Shown: positions 22,906-33,035 of the stretch, piece after piece
How positions within the stretch are numbered: the first letter of the stretch is position 1
How the letters are laid out: the number at the start of each line of letters is the position of its first letter
Assembly: GCF_900497805.2 (NCBI RefSeq)
Contig: NW_020948739.1
Span: 12,987,333 to 13,051,332 of the forward strand
Origin: Vombatus ursinus
Taxonomy: Eukaryota; Chordata; Mammalia; Diprotodontia; Vombatidae
DNA: 64,000 bases
Reading direction: 5' to 3'
Translations under genes and position numbers: made by a program
Notes under the pieces: model-generated
Database searches by the model: none
Told to the model about the DNA's origin: nothing
What the model saw: the letters and a program-made list of their open reading frames with translations, nothing else

Positions 22906-23685
22906 CTACTAGAAACTGAAGACTACATTCTAGATAGGGGCCTGGGTCCCTGAAAGAAAAAGGCTTGAGGATCTGCAATAAAACCCAAGTGAGAAGATGC
23001 CCTTCTCTATCTTAGTCTGACAATAGACATCTTGAGTCTTAGGAACTAATAATTAACTGAAGTCTTTGCCTTCAAGAATAACACAAATGGGGCAGTCAGA
23101 CATCAAGAGAGGCAGGGACCGTCCTCCAACCATTTTTAGTTTTAATGGTACATGTCCAATCCTTCAAACTCAAGCTTATCAAGCCTTCCCCCCACCCTTT
23201 TTTTTTTCTAGACAGCAGAAAATCCTCCCTTGCAGGAGCTATTTAAAGTCTCTGGCCCTGCATTGAATCTGCAGATTTGGCAGTAGCAGGTTTCAACTGG
23301 ATTTTCTGGGCAGTAAGTAATGCGCAGCAAATTTACTCTTTTTTAATATAATGGCAACAGTCCTTGGAAGTAACAGGAATGACTTCAGGCTGTGCCAAAA
23401 TTTAAATGAAAAATCTAACTATAGCTGTCCCTTTAGCTCACTGGAAGTGTTCTGAATGGTTATGTGGGGGGTTGGGGTTAAGGAGTGACCTCAGCAGGCC
23501 TGCTTTGGAGACCAGCAGAACTAGGCCAAATCAAATGGTATAACATAGGTAAGGTCCTTGTCTTCTTCTAGAGTGGCTATCTAAAGTGGATTTACTGGGA
23601 CATTCCAAGGGGGTTGTGTTTGTGCTGGGTTAAAAGACAGCTGGTTGGGTTAAAATGGAGTATGTCTCTCTATGCTCTCATGTTT
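22906..23685. other. unique non-coding stretch
   Basis: No repeat or gene recognised. Confidence 0.4.
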
Positions 23686-23689
23686 TCTG

Positions 23690-23915
23690 TTCATGAGTCA
23701 TTGGAGAAAAACGAATGGATACAAAACAAAATTGTGGAGGTAGATTTGACAAGACTTCAGTCCCAACTGGATTTGCAGGATGAGGGGATACAAAGAGTTA
23801 AAGACAATGCTGAAGTCGAAAACCTGGGTGACTTGAAGGATGGTCATACCCTCAACAGAAATAGGTAAATTTAGAAGAGTGGTTATTAGGGAAAAGTTAA
23901 TATAATGAGATCTGA
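23690..23915 (-). mobile_element. L2 reverse-transcriptase fragment, antisense
   Basis: The minus-strand frame 23698-23922 reads LPISVEGMTILQVTQ, then FDFSIVFNSLYP, matching the L2 region after the reverse-transcriptase palm. 5'- and 3'-truncated island. Confidence 0.85.
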
Positions 23916-24394
23916 GATGCAATTGAAACCCATGCCTACATAGCCTTTGGTACTTATCCTTTGGTACTGTCTCACTGCAAAGTTAAGGAGGGAAAGAAAT
24001 ATGTGCCCTTACTGATCAGTCACTAACAAGGTGTGAGTGTGATAGAGATGGGAGGAATTTTGCCAGTGCAGATGCTTGTATGGGTGCCTGGGTCATGGTT
24101 ACTTTATAACCTTCCTCAGAGGCTGATACCCTAAGCAGAAGAAAGGTTGGAAGGCTGTACAGCCTCAGGAGGCTAGATGTGGAAGGAGTCCAGTTAGGGA
24201 AGTGTTGGGAAATAATGAGTGAAGGAGAAATGGAAATTGTATTGAAGACAGGGCCTATAATTTGTTGTCATGGAGAGAGTAGAATGTTACCCATTTTTCT
24301 ACTCTCTAATTGGTCCATGATATGTTCATCTTGGTGTCATACAATTGCCCACTGGGAGAGAGGGCCCACACTTTGGAGACCACTGCTCTATAGA
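23916..24394. other. unique non-coding stretch
   Basis: No repeat recognised; the frame 24179-24430 shows no known motif. Confidence 0.4.
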
Positions 24395-24765
24395 GACCCT
24401 ATCCAATGTCTGCTTGAAGATTTCCACTAAGAAGGAAGACACTACTTCCTGAGGTGGTTCATTTCACTTTTGGATGATTTTAACTGTTAGAAAGTTGTTT
24501 TGTTTTCTGACATCATTTGAAAACTTTCCTCCCTTTAATACCCACCGTTCGTTCCTCATGCTATCTTGGGGAGAAGGAGAGAAAATATAATGTTTCCACA
24601 TGACAACCCTTCAAATACTTGTCTTTCTCCTTTGCCCTATTCTTATCTCCAAGCTGAACATAATTTTATACCTCACCTGCTTCATCTAATATTCCAGGGC
24701 ATAACATCAATAATGTGAACATTCCCTTCCAAAATTTTGAAGCCTTTTAAGTGAAAACTTACCTG
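24395..24765 (-). mobile_element. CR1/L3-type LINE 3' part, antisense
   Basis: Anchors 'tctgcttgaagatttccac', 'tgacaacccttcaaatactt', and ctccaagctgaacataa in the antisense order of this family. Confidence 0.7.
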
Positions 24766-25145
24766 TAGGCAAAATCAGCAAGAAGGAATCACCTACTGTA
24801 ATACGCTTTGACCTCTGAATGCCCAGTCATCATGATGCTAAGCAATATAATTGTGGTGTCTGGTATTTCCAGCACAATGCAAAAGTCCTCAATACTGGAC
24901 AGTGGCATTTGATGTGGGCAGCAGTGGGAGCTAATCTAAGTACTCTTCAGGGTTCTCAACTCACATGCTCCAGCATGATGCTGGACCCCAGTCTCAAGAA
25001 GAGAAGGGAAAGGAGGAAGAGGAATGGGACAGAAGATGAGATACTAACTATAGGGCCTTCCTATTGCCCATAGTGAATACAAAGAATTCAAGAAACAGGG
25101 ACAAAACCTATTTGCTTAAGATCTAACTATCTGAATTCATTAATA
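24766..25145. other. unique non-coding stretch
   Basis: Nothing recognised. The frame 24819-25073 has a lysine/arginine-rich end but no family match. Confidence 0.4.
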
Positions 25146-25149
25146 GAAG

Positions 25150-25385
25150 CAGCAACAACACCAACAATAATAGATAATGTTTATTTAGAAATTTTAAGTT
25201 TGCAAACTTCATGTATATATATATATATACACACACGTGTGTGTGTGTGTGTATACATACATACATACATAGAGAGAAAAGTGACTTACTCAAGATCACA
25301 CAGTAAGTAGCAGAGCTAGGATTTTAACCCAGGTTCTCTGACTCCAAACTCAACACAATTTTCAATGTAGCATGCCACCTTTTAT
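25150..25385 (-). mobile_element. MIR, antisense, with internal microsatellite
   Basis: 'caagatcacacagtaagtag', 'ttaacccaggttctctgac', 'gtagcatgccacct'. The core is expanded by the dinucleotide run at 25211-25272. Confidence 0.75.
25211..25272. repeat. (TA)n(CA)n(TG)n palindromic microsatellite
   Basis: tatata-run, then acacacac directly abutting gtgtgtgt, then gtatacatac. The junction is a perfect 16-bp dyad with alternating purine/pyrimidine, able in principle to form a cruciform or Z-DNA. Confidence 0.9.
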
Positions 25386-25529
25386 GATGTCAACATGCTA
25401 TCTTTTGTCCCCTTTCATTTTTTTTCTTTCAATCAAAGCTGAAAAATTTATCTGACCTCTTTAGTAGAGCCAAATATCTAACAATGTGGTGTACCAAAGT
25501 GGCCACTAGGAGGTGATATGGGAATACAG

Positions 25530-25989
25530 AATCAATTAACATTAAATAAGTATTCATTAAGAATCCACTATGTGCCAGGCACCATGCTAGGACCTGGCTA
25601 TACAAGTACAAAAACTTAAGCAATCTCTACTTGCAAGAGTTTACATTCTATTGATGGAGACAAGTACATAGATAAATATAGATAGTATAATTATAAAATT
25701 ACTAAATATAAATATATGAAAGTAGTTGAATACAAGGTAGTTTGGGAGATAGGGGGATCAAGAAAGATCTCATATAGAAGATGGTACTCAAATTGAATCT
25801 TAAATGAAGATAGTAACTTTTTGAGGCATCGATATGGAAAAAAAGTATATTCCAGGCATGTGGAAATACCAGGGCAAAGGAATGGGTCTAAGAAACAGAA
25901 AGAAGCCAGTTTGGCTGGGTCACAGATTATGGGGTGGGGGGAGAGGGAGGAAATATAATGACCAATGAGGCTGAAAAGATAGATTGGAG
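25530..25989 (-). mobile_element. L2 LINE 3' end, antisense (first part)
   Basis: 'ttcattaagaatccactatg', 'tgtgccaggcaccatgc' (L2 3' end in antisense), then the 3' UTR. Split by a SINE at 25990; L2 text resumes at 26150. The last 266 bp form one arm of an inverted duplication. Confidence 0.85.
25724..25989. repeat. inverted duplication, left arm
   Basis: The reverse complement matches 27265-27522 at about 95% excluding gaps (by eye about 11 substitutions and five small indels, the largest 7-8 bp). Composed of L2 3' region; matching stops within a few bases of the SINE insertion at 25990. Confidence 0.93.
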
Positions 25990-26143
25990 GGGCAGCTAGG
26001 TAGCACAGTGGAAAGAGCTCTGGCCTTGAAGTCAGGAGGACCTGAATTCAAATCTGACCTCAGACACTTCACACTTACTAGCTGTGTGACCCTGGGCAAG
26101 TCACTTAATCCCAATTGCCCTACCAAAAAAAAAAAAAGAAAAG
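25990..26143 (+). mobile_element. short tRNA-SINE (WSINE1-like) inserted in L2
   Basis: 'gggcagctaggtagcacagt' head, 'tcacttaatcccaattgcc' end, A/AAG tail. Flanks repeat aaaagatagattggag / aaaagatatgttggag, a slightly diverged target duplication of 16 bp. Frames on both strands here (25920-26181) are SINE text. Confidence 0.92.
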
Positions 26144-26265
26144 AAAAAGATATGTTGGAGCCGGGTTGTTTAGAGTTTTAAAATCTAAATAGAAGAATTT
26201 ATATTTAATCCTGGAGGCAATCTCAGATGCCACATTGAATAGGGGAGTCCTGAAAAGCTCACAGA
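26144..26265 (-). mobile_element. L2 LINE, antisense (second part)
   Basis: Continues the 25530 copy: 'agaatttatatttaatcctg' and gaggcaatctcaga follow the expected L2 order. Confidence 0.75.
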
Positions 26266-27264
26266 AGAACTAGATGTAAACTGGTTATCAATCACTCACT
26301 GAATCTTCCCACTACATTAAATCTCCCAGATTTTTAAAGTATGTATGTTAAACAGTCTTTCAACTCTGTCTCTGCCCCTTGTCCGTTCCTCTTATTTTCC
26401 TTCCTCTTACTGTGTTCTTCATTACTCAGTTCTCACCTGCATAGTTAGAGCAAACATTTTATCAGATTAATAAAAGAATGTTAAAATAAAAATTTTAATT
26501 AAGGTTGTCATTAAATTTCATTTACCCATTTATATCACCATGATCTTTAATCTTTCAACCCAAATTTCTCTGCCCATCCTCCCAAATACAGAGTGGAGGA
26601 TGTGAATAGAGTGGGATCCTTGGGAGACCCACTTGCTTCATTGCCTCAGGAAAACTCTGTATCTGGAGCTACTGACCTGGAGCTAGCTCCCTGTTTGATT
26701 CATCTCAATGCAGTACTCCCTTTTATAAGCATATTTTTTTTATTTTCTTTTTCATTTTTTTTAAATTTATTTTATTTTAAAAAAATAAATATATAAAAAA
26801 ATAAGATTGCTATACCTGGATCTTATTCAAGCCCTTTAAGGATGTTACCTGGTTACTTATGTCTCAGAAAAATTGAAGGGAACCCAGAGATTGGCTCTTT
26901 CCCAACCCCCATGATTTTTTCCCCTACTTTAGAAAAGTCCTTGCACTACTCTGAATTTTCATGTCTCCTCTCTGAATTTGTTGTCTATCTCTAGGTACAA
27001 AGTGGACAAATGAAATTGAAGTTAGTCCATCATGAACACTGGTGGGCCCTTATTAAATTGAACATCTTACCTTCCCATCTAAGGACCTCCAATTTCTGAG
27101 AGGTATGACATTCCTCTGCCATCTTTCAGAGGCAAAATGTCATCAGGAGACACACAATGACAAATTCCACAAGACCTTTTTTCATGCCATATAAGGGAAG
27201 AAAACAGTCTCTGTGCAGTAAATAAACCAGAAGCACATAAAGATATTGCACAGGTGTGAAGTCC
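26266..27264. other. loop of the inverted duplication, unique
   Basis: 1 kb of unclassified DNA between the arms (beyond the SINE and L2). Includes an AT-only run at 26735-26800. No gene recognised. Confidence 0.45.
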
Positions 27265-27522
27265 CTCCAATCTATCTTTTCAGCCTCATTGGCCATTACA
27301 TTCCTCCCTCTCCCCCCACCCCATAATCTGTGACCCAGCCAAACTGGCCTTCTCTCTGTTTCTTAGACCCATTCCTTTTATTTCCACATGCCTGGAATAT
27401 ACTTTTTTCCATATCTATGTCTCAAAAAGTTTTTATCTTCATTTAAGATTCAATTTGAGTACCATCTTCTATATGAGGTCTTTCTTGATCCCCCTACTTC
27501 CCAAACTACCTTGTATTTAACT
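27265..27522. repeat. inverted duplication, right arm (L2 in forward sense)
   Basis: Opposite-strand copy of 25724-25989. Carries the same L2-internal text plus the same departures from L2, such as ctccccccaccccataat, so the two arms share an origin closer than two independent L2 insertions would. Confidence 0.93.
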
Positions 27523-27564
27523 GTATTAGGCTGAAGCCCTAAATGATAAACTAAAGGAAATCTC

Positions 27565-27690
27565 TCAGTCAACAAAGATTTATTAAGCTCCTGCTATGTG
27601 CTTATCATTAGGCTAAGCACTAAGGATGCAAAGAAAGGCAGAACACAGTCCTTGCCTTCAGGGAGCTTGTAACCTAATGGGAAAAGATGA
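27565..27690 (-). mobile_element. L2 LINE 3' terminus, antisense
   Basis: 'agatttattaagctcctgc', 'ctaagcactaaggatgcaaa', 'ccttgccttcagggagctt'. Confidence 0.85.
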
Positions 27691-29070
27691 TAGATAAAAA
27701 AGAAAAGTCAGGCCCAATGATTAAGACCAGCAGACTGGTGGGAAATGAGGAAGTGGTTACATTTTGTTTCCTCCTTAAATGGAGACTCTGAAAGAAGTTC
27801 TCCAAACTCCATCCTCCATCCTCTTCAATCAGAGGAAGAAGGACACCATGACCACAGGGTACTGGGGAGGGATGAGTTTCAGAGTTTTAATGCAATCTTG
27901 CAGGAAGATGAGTTATTGAAGACAATAAAGCTAAGGAGACTGTCAGGTGGGAAATGATGAAGGAAGTGGCAGTCATTCATCATGTTTCATCATAGTTTCA
28001 CTAGATAAACCATTTCCCTTGTGAAGAAGAGAGCTAAAACATCTTCCCAACGATTTCTGTTCATCCTAGCCAAAACAAAACAAAAACAACAACAATAAAA
28101 TCATGCCACACATATAATAGTTAGTAAATATTTGTCAAATCAATTAAAAGGTATAAGGGAGATATTGGAATGAAAACTACAGCCCCACTCTTGTTTTTTT
28201 CATCCCAAGAAGAAAGAATCCAAACAGTCCTGCCGTTGCTACTGCAGCAATATAAAAGTTTAAGCCAATGCATGAATATACTTTGGGATCAATGTATTTA
28301 TAGACCTTGAAGTATCAGCGGCCTACCCTTCCCAGCCATGTTCCCATGACTGGGCTTTGGAGACAGCCCTGCGACACACTGCCTGGCATTACTCAGCCAC
28401 CAAGTGAGAGATCCTTGAGGTCAAAACTGCCCCATTGCAAGAACAAGCAGCATTGCTGAATGCATAAAATGAAGTTCACATCAGGACCCCAGCAGGAGGG
28501 TGAGCAATGCTGCCCTCATGCTGGGCTTTATTGTTTCCTATATGTTTTGAACTCTGTTACATCGGACTAAAACCCATCTCCTCATCCAGACAGAAGGGAA
28601 GTTGGTGGGCCAGTTTTACCACTGAATCTGCTCATCTCCACAGACTTGCAGTGCCAGCTGTCAAACATAACTCTGGGGGCATATGCTCCTTTTGTTTAAG
28701 GGCCAAAAAGCATAGCAACTTAGTAAAAAATCAGCCGTCATATTTAATGCCCACACATCAAAACTCTCTACTTGGTGGAATCTCTCCCAGACTAATTCAT
28801 AGAATAAAAGTAGCCTCAAACAAAACTTATATAGAAGGCAGTATTAGGTTTTTAAACACAAGGCTATGGGTTAAGGAAATCTGCAAATTTAAAAGTTTAA
28901 AAGTCAGTCACTCATTTGTTCTCCTACCACTAAATTTTTTAAAAGTTCTTGTAGAAAACTAAGAGTCAATTGATCAAAAGAAACCAAACAAGAACATCAA
29001 AAATGTTTACGCATACAGGATAGAGAGGATGGAGACCAGATGGCCACATTTCCACTGAGGAATGAATAGG
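27691..29070. other. low-repeat unique stretch with the longest open frame
   Basis: No mobile element recognised. It holds the longest frame of the window (28507-28962, plus strand, 151 codons from ATG). Its translation has no domain, signal peptide or repeat I recognise, its composition looks like translated non-coding DNA, and I see no promoter or poly(A) signal placed to serve it. I do not call a gene. Confidence 0.5.
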
Positions 29071-29074
29071 AGAA

Positions 29075-29215
29075 AATGAATTTAAAACTGCAGCAGGAGG
29101 ACTATAGATTAGACACAAGTAACAACTTCCTGTCAGAAAGGATTACTAAACATGGAAGTGTGTTACCAAGGGAAGTTTTAAAACAAACTGGGCAATCTAT
29201 GCTGCATATAAATGC
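29075..29215 (+). mobile_element. CR1-clade LINE 3' fragment
   Basis: 'agcaggaggactatagatta', 'acaacttcctgtcagaaag', 'ttaccaagggaagttt' match CR1-type 3' region order. The frame 29076-29270 is this element. Confidence 0.55.
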
Positions 29216-29302
29216 CACAAATGGGGCACTGAGGCAGATGTGGGGAGTATTTGATCACTCTCTATTATGAACACTTTTTTTTCCCTTTCCTTGTTCTCTG
29301 CT

Positions 29303-29306
<4 letters not shown>

Positions 29307-29353
<47 letters not shown>

Positions 29354-29425
29354 GTCTCTCTCTGTCTCTCTCTCTCTCTCTGTCTCTCTCTCATACATAG
29401 GTCTTTCCCTGTCTCTGTCTCTCTC
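29307..29425. repeat. (CT)n microsatellite
   Basis: About 90 bp of ct dinucleotides with scattered interruptions. It produces the Arg/Glu-repeat frame on the minus strand at 29197-29430. 29430-29770 downstream is unique. Confidence 0.95.
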
Positions 29426-29769
29426 AACAATTAAAGTTAAGGGTCAATTAAAAGACCATGGAGAAGCACATGGTAGACACACAAATTAAGAATTGCCTAG
29501 GTGAAGCTACCTAAAATGAAAAGGGGAACTAGTAGCCAAGTGATATCAAGGGATAACTGAGAGACACCCTGGGCACTTCTTTCATATCCACATGACGTCT
29601 CGAGGAAGGCACCTAGCATGTTGATGGACCTCCTGTGGAGTATTTATGGCAGGACAATTGAAAGGGCTTGACACTCTATGATTGCACTAACAATATCTAT
29701 AAGTACCTAAATCAAATCACCCTGGTAACTATTCCCCACAGAGTATCCTCGTAGACCTAAATGGAATAT

Positions 29770-29872
29770 GTCAATGGAATATAATCTCCTAAGGGCAGGA
29801 ACTGTTTCACTTTTAAACATGTGCCTTTATTCCCTAGCACTGTGCCTGACATACAATATGGGCCTCAAAAAT
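29770..29872 (+). mobile_element. L2 LINE 3' end
   Basis: 'taatctcctaagggcagga', 'agcactgtgcctgacatac'. Confidence 0.8.
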
Positions 29873-29876
29873 ACTG

Positions 29877-30122
29877 GGAGCAGCTAGGTGGCACAGTGGA
29901 GAGAGTGCCAGGCCTGGAGTCAGGAAGACTAATCTTCCTGAGTTCGAATCCAGACTCAGACACTTAGTAGCTGTGTGACCCTGGGCAAGTCACTTAACCC
30001 TGTTTGCCTTAGTTTTCTCATCTGTAAAATGAGATGGAGAAAGAAATGGCAAACTAATCCAATGTTTCTTCCAAGAAAACCTCAAATGGAGTTACAAAGA
30101 GTTGGACACAACTGAAACAATA
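29877..30122 (+). mobile_element. RTE-tailed tRNA-SINE (long form)
   Basis: 'gagcagctaggtggcacagt' head, 'gtcacttaaccctgtttgcc', 'aatgagatggagaaagaaat', tail 'agttggacacaactgaaa'. The short repeat aatact flanks both ends. Confidence 0.9.
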
Positions 30123-30280
30123 CTTATAGATTGATTGACTGATTCATTTATTTGTGCTCATGGACAAGATTCAAACAGACTGGGTAATGATGGATGGGTT
30201 GCGACCTACATCATTGAAAGTTGTATCCACATTGATGACATCATAGACCCAATAAAGTATTGAGATCACATAATTGAATG

Positions 30281-30345
30281 TGTATATATACATACACATA
30301 TATACATACATATATATGTATGTTTGTATAGTATGTATATGAATA
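30281..30345. repeat. (TATA/CATA)n microsatellite
   Basis: gtatatatacatacac and similar units for about 60 bp. Confidence 0.9.
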
Positions 30346-30349
30346 ATAG

Positions 30350-30580
30350 AATGGTGTAGTGGAGAGAGACCCAGCCAAGGAGTGAGTAAGCAATGGGTAT
30401 TAGTCCTTTTTCTGACTCATGCTGGCTATATGACGCTGGTAAGTCATTTAACTTACCAGGGCCTGAGGTACTTCTCTAAATCTCTATGTTGCAGAACAGC
30501 TGCTAATATGCAATGGTGTTGAGAGCTTCTTCAATGAGCTTTTTATATGAATGGCATCACAGTCCCAGTCCAAAAAAATG
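30350..30580 (+). mobile_element. MAR1-type CORE-SINE
   Basis: 'gaatggtgtagtggagag' head, 'ctggctatatgacgctgg', then the MAR1-specific right part: 'ctctatgttgcagaacagc', 'tgctaatatgcaatggtg'. MAR1 is a marsupial CORE-SINE. Confidence 0.7.
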
Positions 30581-30639
30581 TATATGCATACATGGTACTT
30601 TAAAATATAAAAAAGCATTCCTTACAATGAACTTGAAGG

Positions 30640-30805
30640 GTAGACAATAGAAGTAGAATTCCTTCATTTTTAAAGATGAGAAAACTGAGGACCACAAAGG
30701 TTAAGAAATCTGCTTGTGTGAGTCACATAGCTAGTAAGTATCAGAGTCAAGGCTTGAACTTATGTCTTCTCATGCCAGATTCCTAGACCACTGCTTTTCC
30801 ACTAG
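30640..30805 (-). mobile_element. MIR, antisense
   Basis: 'aagatgagaaaactgagg', 'gtcacatagctagtaagt', 'gaacttatgtcttctcatgc'. Followed by unique DNA 30806-31080. Confidence 0.75.
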
Positions 30806-31084
30806 GACTTTACTGTATTGAAAGGCTCCAGGGTGCATTCTGATTCTCTCCACAATGCTCTGAAAATCACCCCCTTCTAGAAGCTCACTCCAGTCCTGGA
30901 CACACATTGGAAGTACCATCTTTTCCAATGGCCCTTCCCTCTGATTGTGTGATTCCTTCCAGAAGCTTCATTTTAAGGAAGATACCTAGTACAACCACAA
31001 CCTCATTCTTCAGTAGGCTGCACATCTGACTCCCCTCCTGAATTTTCTCTATGTTCAACTCCACCACTGCCAGGACCCCCTTAG

Positions 31085-31215
31085 TTTACTTTTATGCATT
31101 GTCTTCCTCCATTGGAATGTGAGCTCCTTGAGGGCAAGGACTGTCTTTATTATATTTGTATTCTCAGCACTTAGCACAGTCCCTAGCACATAGTTAAGTT
31201 CTTGTTGACTTGAGT
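31085..31215 (+). mobile_element. L2 LINE 3' end
   Basis: 'gaatgtgagctccttgagg', 'gcacttagcacagtccctag', 'gttcttgttgacttga'. Confidence 0.88.
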
Positions 31216-31389
31216 ATGAGTAAGTTGGCAAAGTATGAATGTCATAGGATGAGGAGGCAAGGGACTGAAGAGTAGAGGACAGATACGTTGAATTCATTGA
31301 CTACAAGGCAAGACTAGGAAAGGAAGAAAAATGAAGTCAGAGTAGGAGTAGGGGTCTAAGGAAGTACTGAGGAGATTGGCCTAGTTTAG

Positions 31390-31600
31390 GAGCTTAGATC
31401 TTGAACTTGAAGGGACCCAAAAGGTCAATGAGTCCAACCCTCTCATTTTGCAAATGGGGCATTTGAATCCCAGAGAAGTTAAATGTCTTGTCCAAGATCA
31501 CATAGGTAGTAAATACCATAACTTTGATCTGAACCCAGGTCTTCTGACTCCAAACCCAATATTCTTTTCATTGCACCATGCTACCTCTCATGGGTAGCTA
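31390..31600 (-). mobile_element. MIR, antisense
   Basis: 'ccctctcattttgcaaatgg', 'gaacccaggtcttctgactc', 'attgcaccatgctacctc'. Confidence 0.8.
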
Positions 31601-31628
31601 TGTCATGCTGGTAAGTTCTACCGAGCTT

Positions 31629-31883
31629 TTTTTGTTTGTTTTTCAGTCATTTCAGTTGTGTCTGCCTCTTCATGACCCCATTTGGAGTTTTCCTGGCAAA
31701 GATACTGTAATGGTTTGCCATTTCCTTTTCCAGCTCATTTTACAGATGAGGAAACTGAGGCAAACAAGGTTAAGTGACTTGCCCAGAGTCACACAGCTAC
31801 TAAGTGTCTGAAGCTGGATTTGAACTCAGGAAGATGAGTCTTCCTGACTCCCAGCACTCTATACACTGTGCCACCTAGCTTGC
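31629..31883 (-). mobile_element. RTE-tailed tRNA-SINE (long form), antisense
   Basis: RTE-like tail 'cttcatgaccccatttgg' on the left, 'cagatgaggaaactgagg' in the middle, 'ctgtgccacctagcttgc' head on the right. Confidence 0.9.
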
Positions 31884-32029
31884 AGTCCGTTAAAACCTTC
31901 ACATACCTAACTTCTGTCTAGACACACCTTCTTCAACCTGTATTTATTGATTTAAAAAAAAAACCACATACAAAAATTCCTATGTTTCCTATTTCATCAA
32001 ATGGTTCCAAATCAACTTAATTTCACATA

Positions 32030-32238
32030 AGGCAGCTAGGTGGCAAACTGAAGAAAAACATTGGACTTGAAGACAAGAAGACCTGAATTTAAAACTTACC
32101 TTTACTTTCTTATCTGTAAAATGGACATAATGTTTTACTTGCCTTGCAGGGTTGTTGTGAAGAACAACTGAGATAATATAGGTAAAGTGGTTTACAAACC
32201 TTAAAATGCTATACATATGTAGGCTATTGTTATGATGG
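32030..32238 (+). mobile_element. MIR/THER1-type CORE-SINE
   Basis: 'ggcagctaggtggcaaact' head, 'ttcttatctgtaaaatgg', 'ttgcagggttgttgtgaaga', 'atgctatacatatgtaggc'. Part of the core is deleted. Confidence 0.75.
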
Positions 32239-32254
32239 TGATCTGGGCCACATA

Positions 32255-32620
32255 GCTTTTCATCTTATCTACAAAGATGATATAAGAACTTTTTTAAATG
32301 CATTGCTAAAATCTAAACATATTCTATTGACAGTATTTCCCTGGTCAATCAGTCCTGCTGCTCTGTCAAAACCAAAAAAATTTTTTTTTAAATGGAAATT
32401 ATGTTTGTCCAATCACAAATATGAATGAACAAACAAAGATGAAAACCTATTGGCTTTTAGTGATCACTTTTTCCCTTTCTAAGGTCTCATTTACAAGCCC
32501 CTCAATAATACCTTCTACAATTTTTCCAGGAATAGAAAGTCTTACTGGTCTATAATTTTCAGATGTAACAGGCCTGCAACCAGAGTAAAACAAGTTAGAC
32601 ATATCTAATTTAAGGATTTT
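32255..32620 (-). mobile_element. CR1/L3-type LINE fragment, antisense
   Basis: 'gcattgctaaaatctaaac', 'tttagtgatcactttttcc', 'ccaggaatagaaagtctta', 'ggtctataattttcag' in antisense order of the reverse-transcriptase region. Confidence 0.65.
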
Positions 32621-32694
32621 GCCATTTGCCCCTCCTCTTCACCTTTGGACTCGCCAACCTTTTCTACCTTTGCTAGAGCTGAATTTTTTTTAAC

Positions 32695-32815
32695 ATGCCC
32701 TCCCCCACAATTAGAGTGCCATCTTCTTAAGATGAGAGTAGCTTACTTTTTCTCTTTGTATCACTAGAGCTCAACATAGCGCTTGACATATAGTAAGCAC
32801 TTAATGTTTTTCCCA
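32695..32815 (+). mobile_element. L2 LINE 3' terminus
   Basis: 'cacaattagagtgccatctt', 'cttgacatatagtaagcac'. Confidence 0.7.
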
Positions 32816-32854
32816 TTCATCCATTCATTTGTTCATTCAGTCATTCAGTCATTC

Positions 32855-33035
32855 TCCCTTAATTCTAGCACCTTCCCTGCGTTTATCATCTCCAGTTTCA
32901 CATCTATAGCTTGTTTGTACATAGTTGTTCTCACGTTATCTCCCCCATCAGACTGTGAGCTCCTTGAGAACAGGGATATCTTTTGCCTTTCTTTGTATGC
33001 CCAGAGCTTAGCCCAGTGCCCTGGTAAGGCCATGA
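32855..33035 (+). mobile_element. L2 LINE 3' end
   Basis: 'cttaattctagcaccttcc', 'cagactgtgagctccttgag', 'ttagcccagtgccctgg'. Confidence 0.85.

Noticed and set aside
28507-28962. 151-codon open frame, the longest in the window
   Set aside because: No recognisable domain, no codon or context support, and a frame of this length is expected by chance in 64 kb. Kept only as a note.
29197-29430. Arg/Glu-repeat protein
   Set aside because: Translation of a (CT)n microsatellite.
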